Below, in pieces: positions 1 through 23,185 of a DNA stretch of 64,000 nucleotides. The stretch is taken from the NCBI RefSeq assembly GCF_000004075.3, contig NC_026661.2, forward strand, positions 16,892,307 through 16,956,306. The letters are read 5' to 3'. The notes under the pieces were generated by a model. It was not told the DNA's origin, did not search any database, and saw nothing but the letters and a program-made list of their open reading frames with translations. Source of the DNA: Cucumis sativus (Eukaryota; Streptophyta; Magnoliopsida; Cucurbitales; Cucurbitaceae). How positions within the stretch are numbered: position 1 is the stretch's first letter; the number at the start of each line of letters is the position of its first letter. A program made the position numbers and the translations under genes.

Positions 1-663
1 TAATAGAAAAGTGTGATATTAATTATTCCCAATTCTGAGGCATGGGGGAATGATTAAAAGTATATAATTGCTTCAAACTAAACTTCAAAATGTTTATGAA
101 TAACTCAATTCAGACCCTTTATTAAACTTCTTCAGAATATAAAATTCTTCAGAAGTTGATTAGGATCTTTCATAACATCAGGTGACCAAATATACATGCA
201 TTCAGTTGATTAGGCTGTATGATTTTTGTATGGCATAAAACTTTTAATATCGGCCAAAAAGGGAAAAAAAAGGTTACGTGCCACAAAATTTTCTTCATGC
301 ATTCTTTAAGAAAGAGGATGTATTAATCCAAAGGAGCAAATACAAAAAGAGGGGATCAAGATATCCTCCCTGACAAGAAATTTACTAATAAATACACTTT
401 CACGAGTCCATAACAATCATGAACATAGCTCTAATGGTTAAACATTACTAATTCTCTCCATCCATCATAGATTCGAATCCTATCCTCTTCATTTATAATA
501 TAAAACAATCCGAGGACAAGCATGGCCAAGCACATATATAAATAGGATATAGTTCCCTACGTTAGCCTTGGTGAACATAGGTTGACTACTTGAAGGATTT
601 AGGGGACTCATCTTTCAACTCTGTAGATGACAAAGACGCCATCAGAGGATCCATTAACAGCAT
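1..663. other. Region downstream of EAF6 (3' UTR and flank)
   Basis: No coding sequence is supported here. The part next to the EAF6 stop is probably its 3' UTR. Around 427-480 there is a weak RNA polymerase III-like pair: a TAGCTCTAATGG stretch resembling an A box, and GATTCGAATCC resembling a B box about 43 bases later. No tRNA cloverleaf could be folded around them, so this is at best the head of an old tRNA-derived SINE. Confidence 0.4.
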
Positions 664-3600
664 TCACAATGTCAAGTCCGGATCATCATCGTAGTCGAAA
701 TCTTGCTCGCTTGAATGTCGCATTCTCTTTGCATCCCTCGGAGCTGGTCTTCCCTTTTTCGGTTTTCCTCTGCATATGCAATGTATAAATTATCATCTAA
801 ACTATCCAAAGTTAAAATACCTTAAAAAACTCAATGTTATAAAGTAAAAGAGCTGAAGGTTACAAATAAGTTTTTTTTTTTTCTTTTTTGTATCTGTGGA
901 TATTAGTTGTTTAATGGTGTTTATAAGAGAAATTTAAAGCAAACGAAGGAAAAGACAGGCAGAATACTAACTGTCCATTGGAATATATGGCTCCACCTTT
1001 AGATCTGCCAGGACCTAAGTCGGATCTCCCATCTGCAACAAGGTTTATAAAAGACGACTAAAATTTTAATTACAACAAAACAAAAGTATCTATCCTTACT
1101 GCTACGGCTCACCATCTCGTCCAGCTGCAAGCTCTTCAGCCTGAAAGTTAAAGGAAAATATGAAAACCAAGAGAAAACTACAGTAGAAACTATGCTGAGG
1201 AAGAGAGGAGAAGGACAAGAAGATGGAAATCGAAATATGTTTTCTATAACATATGTAATTTCCACAGAAATTATTTGTCTAGTTTACATGCTTATAACAC
1301 AATTCAACAATTACAGGCATGAAATTTCCCAAGGTTAAAAAGGAACACACCCAAAAACAACTATCCATTAAAAATTTGAAAGTTTACATGAAGACACAAA
1401 ATGCTTCAAATCGCATACCCCATAAAATCACAAAATTCAATCACCCCAGTCTCCACAAGTATTAAAAAACCCATCTCAGTATGAAGCAATTACCATCAAG
1501 TACAATTATAATTAATTGTCCAAAGAAGCTCAACGAGAACAAATATATCTAGTCTAGCAAATGCAAAATAATTAGCCTCTCCACTCCTCAGAAAATCCCT
1601 AGAGATCCTATATAGTTTCTTTCTGTCTAATCAAATATGCCATAATCTAGCCTTTGCCTTACCCACATAAATTACATAGAACCTTAACTTTTTCTTTAAA
1701 GAAATAATCACAAAGAAGTTCCATTCCTTCAAGAGAAAATTTTAGAATGCAACTGTGGAACCAAATTCCAAGAATTTCTGCTAAACAAACATGAAAAGGC
1801 AAATGGTTCATCAGTCACATTCTCCCTCTATAGCAGCGCTACTTCTAAAAGACGGATCCAACATCAAGTCTAGAAATCTTATTAGCCCCAAATGGAATGT
1901 CCTTGTCTTAGCTCTCTAAATGAATTCGTATTCTGTAAATATAATCTATTAAAAACTAGTTTATAACTGTTTAACATGAAAATGATTTCCTGTATGACAT
2001 AACTAAAAGTATTCTCGAGAGAAACTATGGCGACAAGTAGCAACTCCTTTGTCATGTAAGTAGTAAGCATTTGATTTGATTGTAGCATTTAATACAAGAT
2101 ACATGGTGAAGTGCAGCTGTCAAGGAGAATCTTAACTTCCTTGCTCATTACATGAGAAACTGTCAATTCACAAAGAAGGATGGTACAACAAGAATAATAG
2201 AGAAAAGCATAAATTTCCACTTTAGTCATGGGTTAATAGTCAAAGTACATACAGCAGGGGAGGTAACTGAAGACAATGAGAAGAGCCTATCTTCAAGCTG
2301 AAACTTCCTAGACCGCTTCAAACTGCATCCACAAAGTATTTTTAGAAACTTTACCTAACATTCATTCTTTTTAATAATTTTCACAATAAAAAAGGAAAGA
2401 AAAACTTTGTAAAGATACTGGGCCTTAAGTGAGCACCACAACCCGCACCTCCTCTTAGAAACAACTGTCGCTTTACAACTTGTGAGCTAAATAGAAATTA
2501 AATCAACACCTCATAGTCATAGATCGAAAGCTATAAAGCACCGTCACTCCTAAGATGACCAAGTGTCGGTGTTGGACACCAACATGCAAAATAGCGTGTC
2601 TAAATATTTTTGTTACTATTATTATGTCTTCAGACACGCTGATACCCACTATGACACGTGAAGAACGTGCAACTGCTGAATTTTTTAAAGGAAAAGGCAA
2701 CGGTTTGGTCTAAACAAGTTGGTGAGAGAGAGAATCTTTAAGAAAATTACATCATAATTTCATTAGTGAAGAAGACTAGCTTTAAATACAAGCCAACCCA
2801 ACAGAAAATTAAACAAGAGTTACCACACGGTAACCAGAAAACTAACAAATAAAATACTTAATACAAATGACAGAAAACAGGAGAACCAAATCAGCTAATA
2901 ACTAATCCCAAACTACATCAGGTTTCTTCAGCCCATTAAGGTACAAACCATATTTCTTTAAATCTTAGGGGTTTTCAAACTCACCCACTGACTTATCCAT
3001 CCTCAAAACCCACTGGCCACTTACTCATCCAGCCTCAAAAGTTTAAGCCTCTGATATCTTTCCTCTCTATTACCACAAAACCCAAAAACCAAAACCACCA
3101 ACAATCAGACAATCCGGCAGCTTCATCCATAGTGACTTCTTCATTTTTTCCCCTCAATTTGTCTTTTCTTTTTCACACTATGTAAAAATATGCACACATA
3201 TATTTACTTTTTAAGGGAAAAAACGACAAAAACATGTCCCCAACATATCGTGTCCTACTTTTTCTAGAAATTAATGTGTCAGCGTGTAAGTGTATGTGCT
3301 TCTTAGATAAGAAGTGTAAATTTCCCTGAATTATATTCTATTGATCCCATTAATTAATTAATTCAGTAAGCATAAGCCTTCATGTGCTAAGACAAGTAAC
3401 ATACAAGAAGCAAAAGAACTTTAAAGGAAATTTTGCTGATAAATAATTTTATAGACACCCCATACAGAGCAGTACTCTTAGATGCAGACAGGAATCCTTC
3501 AAAACCTTTCAATACATTCCCACATTGGCTTGGATCTTGTAGGTAATTAGTCTCCATGTCGTAAACCTGCAGATTTTACAGAATATAAGTACTATAGTAA

Positions 3601-4692
3601 CATGGAAAATGGAACTGTGAAAGTAAAGCCAATTAAGACATTCTCGTCTATATTTCTTTAACTTCTCCTGAAAAAAGGATAAAAGTTTGTTGTAACTTCA
3701 CAGATCGAAATACTAACAAACAGGCTCTGTTTCTTGTTTAAAAATTAAAAGGAAAAGGAAAATTACTTTCTACACTGGCGTGTTGGGAGGAAGCTTTGAA
3801 GACCATTAATATTTTAAGGTTTTTGGTAGAGTATAAAGGGAGAATAGACTCCCGCTGCTAAGGCTTAAAAGTAAAGCTAGGTTGTTGCTGGTTAATGTAG
3901 TGAAAACAACTCTTTAGTGTACGTGATATGCCAAAGGATATTTCAAGAGAAAACCTCTAAGTGGTGTGAGGAATGGGATATTTCAAGGAATCATGTCTCT
4001 CCACAGTGTTCTCAATCAACCTTCTTTGCCAATTATTCTCATAATGTAGTCTACTCTAGCTGTAGGGCTTGGTTGTGAATCTAAGTAATTTGACTGAATA
4101 TTAGTATTCCATTCTTTCCAAATATGCCAAAGGAGAGCTTTAATAGCATTTCTCCACAAAATATTAGCTTACCTTTTACACAATCATCTAGACAAAAGTT
4201 CGAACAGACTATCATCTACGCTTTCTGGGAGGCAACAAGCCAGATCAAAAGGGTAGGGGAGGAACATTCAACCCTTATAAGCAAAATGGCCGTGAAGGAA
4301 GAGGTGGCTACTAGACTACTTTCTGAATTTTCATTGCATAGAAAGTAAATGTTGGGGGAAGGAGCCAAATTCGTGTGTTGTCTTTAGAATCCATTGAAAA
4401 GACAGAATGTATGTTAAGTTCATATTCATAAATCAGTAAGTAGAGAAAATCTAAAAAAAAAAAAAAAAAAAAACTATTGAGAAGGAAACAAAGAGAAACC
4501 TGTTTCTCAATATTCCGAAGCTCGTCCTGGAGTTTTGCCCTCCTGGAAAGAAGACCAGCAAGCATGGCGGAGGGATTAGTGGCCGTCTTTTGACCTGAAT
4601 GATAATGAATTCATAGTGTAAGAGAGTGAAACCCTAGAATAGAGAAGAAGAAGGAAAACTAAAATCCAACAACGGTTACCTTCAGCTTCCAT
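664..4692 (-). CDS. EAF6: EAF6/MEAF6-like NuA4 histone acetyltransferase subunit (apparent 1-nt frameshift)
   Basis: Small nuclear subunit of the NuA4-type histone H4/H2A acetyltransferase complex; family members bridge the catalytic subunit to its scaffold through an N-terminal coiled coil. Seven coding exons with consensus junctions: 4680-4692, 4500-4594, 3466-3566, 2253-2323, 1113-1140, 972-1032 and 664-769. The N-terminus MEAEGQK, the helical LLSRRAKLQDELRNIEKQ, then VYDMETNYLQDPSQCGNVLKG (split over an intron) and a KRSRKFQ box are the plant EAF6 signature. The basic KPKKGR and acidic FDYDDDPD tail also match. Expected length is about 157 aa. Oddity: exon 4 is 71 nt and the phases require 70. 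An extra base near 2280/2281 (after codons for EDRLF) shifts the frame and brings a stop at the start of exon 5. This may be an assembly error, an allele or a broken gene. All other splice sites look intact. Confidence 0.85.
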
Positions 4693-5732
4693 AATCTCGC
4701 GGGAAACCCTAGAATAATTGGGGATAACTTTTTTATCTATCAGTGCTCTACCAATTTACGCTCACTTTCAATTACGAATATCTCATGAGTTTCCCCAATA
4801 AAATTATTTATTTTTTTATACACGTGCCAAACAACACGAATTCTCTAAAATACCCTTACAATACCTATTTATTTAACTTTTTCTTTTTCCTTTTTTCTTT
4901 TTTCTGATAATAAATATTATTAATTAATTAACCCATCTCCTTCTTTTTTTTTTTTTTTTTTAATTTTAAGCAATACTTTATTAATTAGATTTTATCTAAT
5001 AACTTGATGTAATTTTAATATTTTTCAAGCTCAAGTTTTAGAAGCTTAAATAAGTATATAAAGTATAAGTAAAAAATCAAAAGAAAACTAACGTAGAAAA
5101 TGAAATTGTTATCCAACGTTAATATTTTATATTACCAATATTAGAAAATTGTGTCATAGCTATTATTGTTTTACCAATAGTAAATTAGTTCTAATTTAGA
5201 ATAGGTCACAAAACTTTTTAACACAAACTTAAAATTTTAAAAACTATAACACAAAGTTCCAAGTCTTTGGTTGGGTACATTAAATAATCTTTAAAGTTTA
5301 TCAACTAAATAAACACAAAATTCACTGTTTTGTTTAATTTTCATATCTCAAAAAACAGCATGATACTCAAATTATTCCATTTGGTTTAAAATATGTAGCT
5401 TGAAATTTAAAATTTTAATCAAAATGACAGATAATATACTTTACTAAATAAGTAAAAAAAAGTTTACAAAATGTTTGCAACCAATTTTTACACGAAACTT
5501 GAAGAGATAAAAATGTTTACAGAATACAAAGTGAAGCTTCAATGCAGAAATATGTTGCCTTCATACTCAGAAGGCATATATTATATATGAACTTCTGATT
5601 AAAATCTCAGTACATAATTTACAATTCCTGTTTTAAGCATTAGCTGAAAAATCATTTCATTTTCTCTTACTATTGAGCAGTCAGAGGGTTTTATGAGCCA
5701 ACTAATTTGATACAGTACTTTAAATTGTGTTT
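4693..5732. other. Intergenic region between PRP16 3' end and EAF6 5' end
   Basis: AT-rich DNA with T tracts (for example around 4947-4962) and no coding potential. The part close to 5733 should hold the PRP16 3' UTR. The part just above 4692 should hold the EAF6 5' UTR and promoter. Both genes are on the minus strand, so this is a tail-to-head spacer of about 1 kb. Confidence 0.5.
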
Positions 5733-17081
<11,349 letters not shown>

Positions 17082-17412
17082 TAGGAAAAAAAAGTTCAAG
17101 CTTCAAGTCGCCTCCCAATTGATCTGAAAGAGAAATCCGCAACAAAATCAGCCAATATTGGTTAATATAAAACAGACACTTCAAAGCACCTATAAGATAA
17201 AAGTAATAATAACAATAAAGCAAATGGAAATACTGGCTAATGGAAGACAAGACTTGATTTCTTTTATTTCAAATTTTGGGTATTGGAGCCCTTAGTACTG
17301 GAACGAGATAGCACACTAAGTCCTCCAAAACCCAATTTAAGATCTAAATATTATGGGAAATCATTAAATCTAGAGTATTCAAGTTCGCAAAAGAAAAATA
17401 CACCAAACTTAC

Positions 17413-17690
17413 AAAAAAGAACAGTGAAATCCGGCGAGGCGCAGCAAAGGCAGCTGGCAGACTCTGCAGGGATGTTAGCCGAGAGAGAAAGGAAAGAGAA
17501 ACTCGTCAATGGGTGGGGCGGTGAAGTGAAGATCGGCGGGCGGACGGGCGACGGTTTAGGGTGGTCGGTGGCGGTGTACGCGGGTATGATGATGTGCGGG
17601 AGAGAGAGAGAGGAGTGCCCGAAGAGAAGACTCGTGTAGTTGTTTTTTCTCTTTTAACTCTAAACTTCGGAGTTTAATAAACTTCAAAGA
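17413..17690 (-). promoter_or_regulatory. PRP16 5' UTR exon and core promoter region
   Basis: GC-richer than the surroundings, with a CT-repeat tract on the minus strand (near 17600-17615). It ends at a strong donor (T then GTAAGTTTGG, exon end about 17413). The next 5' UTR exon appears to begin at 17123 after a TTTCTCTTTCAG acceptor and to carry the start codon at 17081. The transcription start is not resolved. Confidence 0.5.
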
Positions 17691-17755
17691 AAGCAATAAT
17701 CTACATTTATCTATTTACTTATATTTTTATTTATTGATTCTTTTCTTTTAATAAT

Positions 17756-18034
17756 ATTTACCTTTACCATCTACATAAATTATCGATTTTTCGAATTTTA
17801 TAATATTTTGAAAAGAACATTTTTATATTTTCATTGTATTTAAAATTTGAATTTTCAAAATTATAACACATAATTATATTGAATAAAACTAAAATCATTT
17901 AGAGATATAACATTTCATGCTATAGACACATACTCAACTTTTCTTTAATTTTAATTCGGGATGCTGGCAAAAATAACAAAAAAAAATATAAATATAAATA
18001 TAATAAAACCCACACTACGAACCTAAGCTCCCTA
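17756..18034. other. AT-rich loop between the inverted arms
   Basis: Very AT-rich spacer with no coding potential and no recognisable symmetry. It is the centre of the inverted duplication, and whatever junction created the structure should lie here. Confidence 0.5.
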
Positions 18035-18728
18035 AAATAGAAAATCGTATTAATAAATATAAACAGTATAGATAAATAAATTTAGATTATTGATTTATTT
18101 AAATTTTATCGAACTCCAAAGCTTAGAGTTGAAAATGAAAAAACAACTTAAGCCTTTCTCTTTGTGCACTCCTCTCCTCTCGCGCACACTATCGTACCCA
18201 CGCACACCGCCGCAGCCCACGGTAAACCGTCGCCCGTCGGCCGCCTTTCGTCACTCAAGCGCGCCAACTATTGACGAGTTTCTCTTTCCGCTAACATCCG
18301 TGCCAGCTGCCTTTGCCGTGCGTCGCCGGATTTCGCTGTTAAGTTTGGTGTGTTTTTCTTTGTGAACTTAAATACTCATGATTTAATGATTACTCATAAT
18401 ATTTAGATATTAAATTGGGTTTTGTAGGACTTAGTGTGCTATCTCGTTCCAGTACTAAGGGCTCCAAAACCCAAAATTTGAAATAAAAGAAATCAAGTCA
18501 TGTCTTCCATTAGCCAGTATTTCCATTTGCTTTATTGTTATTATTATTTTTATCTTATAGGTGCTTTGAAGTGTCTGTTTTATATCAACCAATATTGGCT
18601 GATTTTGTTGCGGATTTCTCTTTCAGATCAATTGGGAGGCGACTTGAATACTCCTTTTCTTGTGTGTTTGATGGGGTTAGACTCAAGGAGGAGATGACGA
18701 CATTGACATAGATAGAACAACCCTATTG
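18035..18728 (+). pseudogene. Inverted partial copy of the PRP16 promoter, 5' UTR and first coding exon
   Basis: Plus-strand copy of the 5' end of PRP16. Recognisable parts are the GC-rich 5' UTR block (18155-18330), the AAGTTTGGTGTG donor region, a CTCTTTCAG acceptor at 18626, and codons for GGDD.IDIDRTTLL up to about 18728, where homology stops abruptly. The PRP16 start codon region is deleted, so it cannot make helicase. The next ATG of a long reading frame is the PPR gene about 108 bp downstream. Two short overlapping upstream ORFs (18671-18697 and 18694-18711) lie in the copied exon. It may now act as the promoter and leader of the PPR gene, which is an inference. Confidence 0.8.
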
Positions 18729-18835
18729 GTCAAAAGGTTCCTTGTTCTTTCTTTTCTTCTCCAGGTAACAAACTATAGCAAGGGCATCTTGCATCATCCT
18801 TGAAGTGTTATTCTTGAGCAGTTTGTTTATGCTTG

Positions 18836-20734
18836 ATGAACCTTGTTTTTGTCCCCAAGCCTTGCGGTTTATTGATCTCACGTTGCTACTCTACTCTTTC
18901 TCGGCCTGATCTAATTTCTCCCTCTCCCAGTCTTCTCCATTTTCTTCAGCATGCCATCAATCACCGATCTCAGAAGCGCATTCATCAATCTCATGCCCGG
19001 GTTATTACTCATGGGTTGGGACAAAACACTTTCTTGATAACTAAACTTATTTCTGCATACTCAATTTGCGGTGACCTTAAGGAGTTGAATCTCATATTTG
19101 ACTTGGCTTCCATTAAGACTGTTTATATTTGGAACTCCTTGATTAGTGGGTATGTTAAGAAGGGTATGTTCCATGGGGCATTTGGTCGTTTTAATGAAAT
19201 GCAAAAATGCAACATAGTGCCGGATGACTTTACATTATCCATATTGGCAAAAGCATCCAATGAGCTTGGGAATGTGGTTGTTGCGAAATCGATCCATGGC
19301 AAGAGTTTACGACTTGGTTTCATTTCAGATATCATCGTTGCTAATTCTCTCATGTCAATGTACTTCAAGTATGGAGAGTGCAAAGAATCATTAAAGCTGT
19401 TTAACGAAATGCCTGAAAGAAATTCAGGTTCATGGAATGTACTATTAGCTGGTTATGCCAGCTTTAGTGACTGTTTCTATGTTAAAGAAGCATGGGAAGC
19501 TGTTAGAAATATGCAGCTAGATGGAATAAAACCTGATGCCTTCACTATTTCAAGCCTTCTACAGTTTTGTGGCCATCCCAATGGGAAATTGAGTTATGGA
19601 AAAGAGCTCCATTGTTATATTGTGAAGAACGAGTTGGATCTTGATTCTGGTTCAAAATTTCATATCGGCTGTGGTTTGATCGAGATGTACTCTAGAGAGA
19701 ATAACACCATTGCATCTAGATATGTATTTGACCAAATCAAGAGTAGAAATATATATGTTTGGACAGCAATGGTAAGTGGTTATGCACAAAATGAAGATCC
19801 AGATAAGGCATTAATTCTTTTCCATGAGATGCAGATGAAAGATGGAATAGTACCAAATAAAGTATCCCTCGTTAGTCTTCTCCCTGCTTGTAGTTTACAT
19901 GCTGGATTAATGAATGGAAAACAAATCCATGGTTATGCTATCAGAAAAGAATATCACAATGATGTAACTTTGTGTAATGCTTTGATTGATACGTATTCAA
20001 AATGTGGTAGCTTGGAGTATGCAAAAAAAGTTTTTGAGTCTGATTCCTTTTGTAAAGATACAATCTCTTGGACTACATTAATTTCAGCTTATGGGTTATA
20101 CGGACTGGCTGAGAAATCCATAAGATTGTATAATGATATGGTTGAGCGTAGTATCAAGCCAGACCAAATAACTGTACTAGCAGTTTTATCCGCTTGTGGG
20201 CGTTCTGGTTTGGTAAATGAAGGTCTCCAACTATACAACACTGCAGTTCAAGAGCACAAAATTGAACCAACCGCTGAGATCTGTGCTGCTGTGGTTTACA
20301 TGCTGGGCAATAGCGGTGAACTAGAACAAGCATTCAGTTTTATCAGCACAATGATGGTAGAACCCGGTCCAGGTGTCTGGGGAGCTCTTGTTTCTGCCTC
20401 TATTAAATACAGGAATAATGAGATGTTAGAATTGGCTTACAGATACCTTGTTGAGTTAGAGCCAGACAATCCATCTAACTTCATTTCACTGTCAAATTTA
20501 TATGCTTCTGCTAGCAGATGGGATGCGGTAGCTGAGCTTAGAAACACCATGAAGGAAAGAGGTATAAGGAAGACTCCTGGCTGTAGTTGGATTAACATTA
20601 ATACAAAGACTCATTGTTTTCATATTGCTGATAAAACACATCCAATTTCCAACTTGATTTATGAAGTTCTAGACCATGTTTTTATTGTCATGAAAGAAAC
20701 CCATTTTTCTGATGATATAGAGTATTTGATCTAA
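18836..20734 (+). CDS. Pentatricopeptide repeat protein, PLS class, E/E+ subgroup
   Basis: Intronless 632-aa protein, the usual form of land-plant PPR genes. These bind organelle RNAs one base per repeat; members with E/E+ tails mostly direct C-to-U editing. The N-terminus (MNLVFVPKPCGLLISRCYST) is basic, hydroxylated and acid-free, as in a mitochondrial or plastid presequence. Repeats run from about residue 60 to 500 with hallmark strings such as WNSLISGY, NSLMSMYFKYG, VWTAMVSGYAQ, NALIDTYSKCGSLEYAKKVF and WTTLISAYGLYG. The E region follows from VWGALVSA through LEPDNPSNFISLSNLYA to GIRKTPGCSWI, then a short E+ stretch. No C-terminal DYW deaminase domain is present, so editing would need a deaminase supplied in trans. 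I start at the ATG at 18836. It lies just downstream of the duplicated PRP16 leader. The exact orthologue is not identified. Confidence 0.9.
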   Translation: MNLVFVPKPCGLLISRCYSTLSRPDLISPSPSLLHFLQHAINHRSQKRIHQSHARVITHGLGQNTFLITKLISAYSICGDLKELNLIFDLASIKTVYIWNSLISGYVKKGMFHGAFGRFNEMQKCNIVPDDFTLSILAKASNELGNVVVAKSIHGKSLRLGFISDIIVANSLMSMYFKYGECKESLKLFNEMPERNSGSWNVLLAGYASFSDCFYVKEAWEAVRNMQLDGIKPDAFTISSLLQFCGHPNGKLSYGKELHCYIVKNELDLDSGSKFHIGCGLIEMYSRENNTIASRYVFDQIKSRNIYVWTAMVSGYAQNEDPDKALILFHEMQMKDGIVPNKVSLVSLLPACSLHAGLMNGKQIHGYAIRKEYHNDVTLCNALIDTYSKCGSLEYAKKVFESDSFCKDTISWTTLISAYGLYGLAEKSIRLYNDMVERSIKPDQITVLAVLSACGRSGLVNEGLQLYNTAVQEHKIEPTAEICAAVVYMLGNSGELEQAFSFISTMMVEPGPGVWGALVSASIKYRNNEMLELAYRYLVELEPDNPSNFISLSNLYASASRWDAVAELRNTMKERGIRKTPGCSWININTKTHCFHIADKTHPISNLIYEVLDHVFIVMKETHFSDDIEYLI

Positions 20735-22679
20735 TCACTTGGGCATTTTGATTTTAATCTCAGTTTCATTCTATTTTTTATTTATATTTACAATGGTAGA
20801 GTACGAATTACACTCAAACACTTATAATTATACCCTTTCTATGAAGGCCATCGCTTTTTAGTTTCTTCTGGAAGGGCCCTCTTGTCCCTTGCCCTTAGGT
20901 TGTTATCTTTTGTTATATGAATATACATGTTTGTTATAGAAAAATATTCTAGTTTTTATCTATGAGGATACACTTGAAAAATAAGAGCTCTGAAACTTGA
21001 ATGAAAACAGAGGTGACTTGATGTCTAAACTAATAAATCCATAATTAAAGTCTGAAACAATGTCTCCTCCTGGTATAATGCAAAATTGTTACGATCTAAT
21101 TTTTAAATCTCCTGCAAACTTTTAATTAACTTATAGTTAGGAATATCTATAATCTCTTAAAAGCGATTTGAAGGGAGAAACTTTTGATTTTCTCTTGTGC
21201 CCCCTTATTTATATTGATGAGTTGCTCTACGTATATGATATATCCTTCTACATATTTTTCTTGCTTCTATTATTTATTGAGCAGAAAATGTGAAAGTTGT
21301 GGGAAGAAAATCTGAAGATATGCCATTGCTAGGAGAGATCTCTGTTATTTCAAATCAGCAAGGCATCGATGCTCTTGGGTTGGCCAAATTATCATTGTAA
21401 TTGCTCTTCCTTCTCTTCTCTTTCTCTCCCCCTCCCCAATTTTCCAATGATGATGGTTATATTTTGTGACAGAGATGTAAGAGTACTTCCGAGCTTAGTC
21501 ATATGTTATTCTTTTTTATACTAATATTGAATTACTTGTAGACATGATCAATCATTTAAATTCAAAAAAATTTTCCTCATAAAGTTCTGTAGAAGCTGTT
21601 CCTTTCCCATTTTATTTTATTCACCTGTCATGCAACATTATTGGTATAGGGGCTAGGAGATATCTAGTGCTACAAAGCACATACATGTACATGCGATACC
21701 GACGATTAGTTGATTTTATGGAAGGATTTGATGATTGAAGATGAAGAAAGAAAAATGAATTTATGGTATATTTCTTTTAATTTTAATATATATATTTTTT
21801 ATTTGGTTGGCTAGTTATTATAATTTTTTTTATGAAATTAAGTTAATTATTGGTTTTATTTCGCTATTACTCTTATCAAACCAATCAATTAAATCAAAAT
21901 TATCAACTAGTCTTACACTCAAAACAAACATTATGACTTATAATCCTATCTATTTGTGGTTGAACTTTCATGGACCGGGTTTAACTTTAAACACTTAAAA
22001 CATATGTTGTAACGAATGATATCGAAGATATGAAATTAGGAATAAGGAAGACATAAAAGAATTGAAAGTTATTATCCATATCAACAAAACGTATATTTCT
22101 TTTCGATGGCTCAACCGTGAAACTCCAAAATTAGTGATCTTACCTTAGAGTGATTCTATGTTGAGAGGCCTCTTAGGAAATTTTCATGATACATGTGATT
22201 GAGGAGAACAGAGTATGTAGAAAAGACACATGTGTGTCAACTTGATGTTGCTCGATCACTAGGGGAATATTTGAGATCAGAGTTGCTAAAATTCCGAATT
22301 CTAGGTTTAGGACGTTACATATGTGAAATGATAATTTCAATCTTATATTTAAAAACACTTTTACTCGCTGAGTTTTTTTGTTTTTTCTTTTCTTTTAAAT
22401 ATATGATTGACGGAGTTCAATGGCAAGTCTACGTAAGGGTTTAAGCCCCACTTTCAAATCATCGCTCTTTTGTATTTTTAGTATAAGTTTTTGATACAGG
22501 GGAATTTCGACATTTCCTCCGTTTCTTGAAATTTTGAAATTTCCATCAAAATTTCGAAGTTTTTTTTTTTTTCCCTCTCCTTCTCTTCTTTCTTTTACAA
22601 TTAAACTTGCTCGATGAATATTTTTTTTAAGGTTGATGAACCGATGGTATAATTCACCTAACAATGTATAATTTTCTCT
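20735..22679. other. Gene-poor region downstream of the PPR gene
   Basis: AT-rich with no supported gene. The first few hundred bases are presumably PPR 3' UTR. A possible orphan terminal exon occurs at 21285-21400, treated in the findings. Around 22140-22320 the sequence resembles the unique-looking stretches seen in LTR retrotransposon remnants, but no terminal repeats were found. Confidence 0.4.
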
Positions 22680-23185
22680 CAAAATTGAATTAACTTAAGT
22701 TTTGTTTTTTTTTTTCTTATATGAAGCTTTGGTTTTTCATATAAACCAACATTGAGAAGAATAAGTACATATGTATAATTACTGTCAATTTTATTCAAAC
22801 ATTTTTCTAATGAATTTTGACATCATTTTACCTTCAAAATTGAATTGATAGAAAATGTTAGCTTCTTTTACCATCAAGTTTTCATTTACATAAGCCAAAA
22901 TTGAGAAAAACAACATATATTTATTATGAACTTCATCTAAACCTTTTTTTTCATTAATTTTCACTTCATTTTACCTCAAAATTTAAATTAAATTGACGTG
23001 AGTTTTTCTTCTTTTATCATCCAAAGCTTTTTTTTTTTACTAGAAATCAAAATTGAGAAAAATAATATAATAATTTATATCTATTTTAAACTTTTGTTCA
23101 AACCTTTTTCCATTGAATTTTCACATCATTTCACCTCAAAATTGAATCGAGGTAGGTTTTGTTATATGACATCCAAAGATGAAAA
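22680..23185 (+). repeat. Degenerate tandem array with a period near 150 bp (about 3.3 units)
   Basis: Four copies of the anchor CAAAATTGAAT (or a variant) start at 22680, 22835, 22977 and 23137, a spacing of 155, 142 and 160. Each unit also contains, in the same order, a GTTTT..TCTT stretch, an AAGCTT-like site, CAAAATTGAGAAAAA, a TTCAAAC or TCTAAAC element, and TTTTCACATCATTTTACCT. The units differ in A/T run lengths and point changes, so the array is old. Confidence 0.75.

Noticed and set aside
427..480. Possible tRNA gene
   Set aside because: Box A- and B-like words exist, but the acceptor and anticodon stems cannot be paired; at most a SINE relic.
17283..17639. 118-codon plus-strand ORF opposite the PRP16 leader
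   Set aside because: It is antisense to the PRP16 5' UTR and promoter, has no family features, and its openness follows from the GC-rich composition there.
18090..18365. 91-codon ORF in the duplicated leader
   Set aside because: It corresponds to copied 5' UTR of PRP16; the parental arm does not keep an equivalent reading frame.
22395..22682. 95-codon minus-strand ORF
   Set aside because: Lysine-rich low-complexity translation of a T/C tract without family resemblance.
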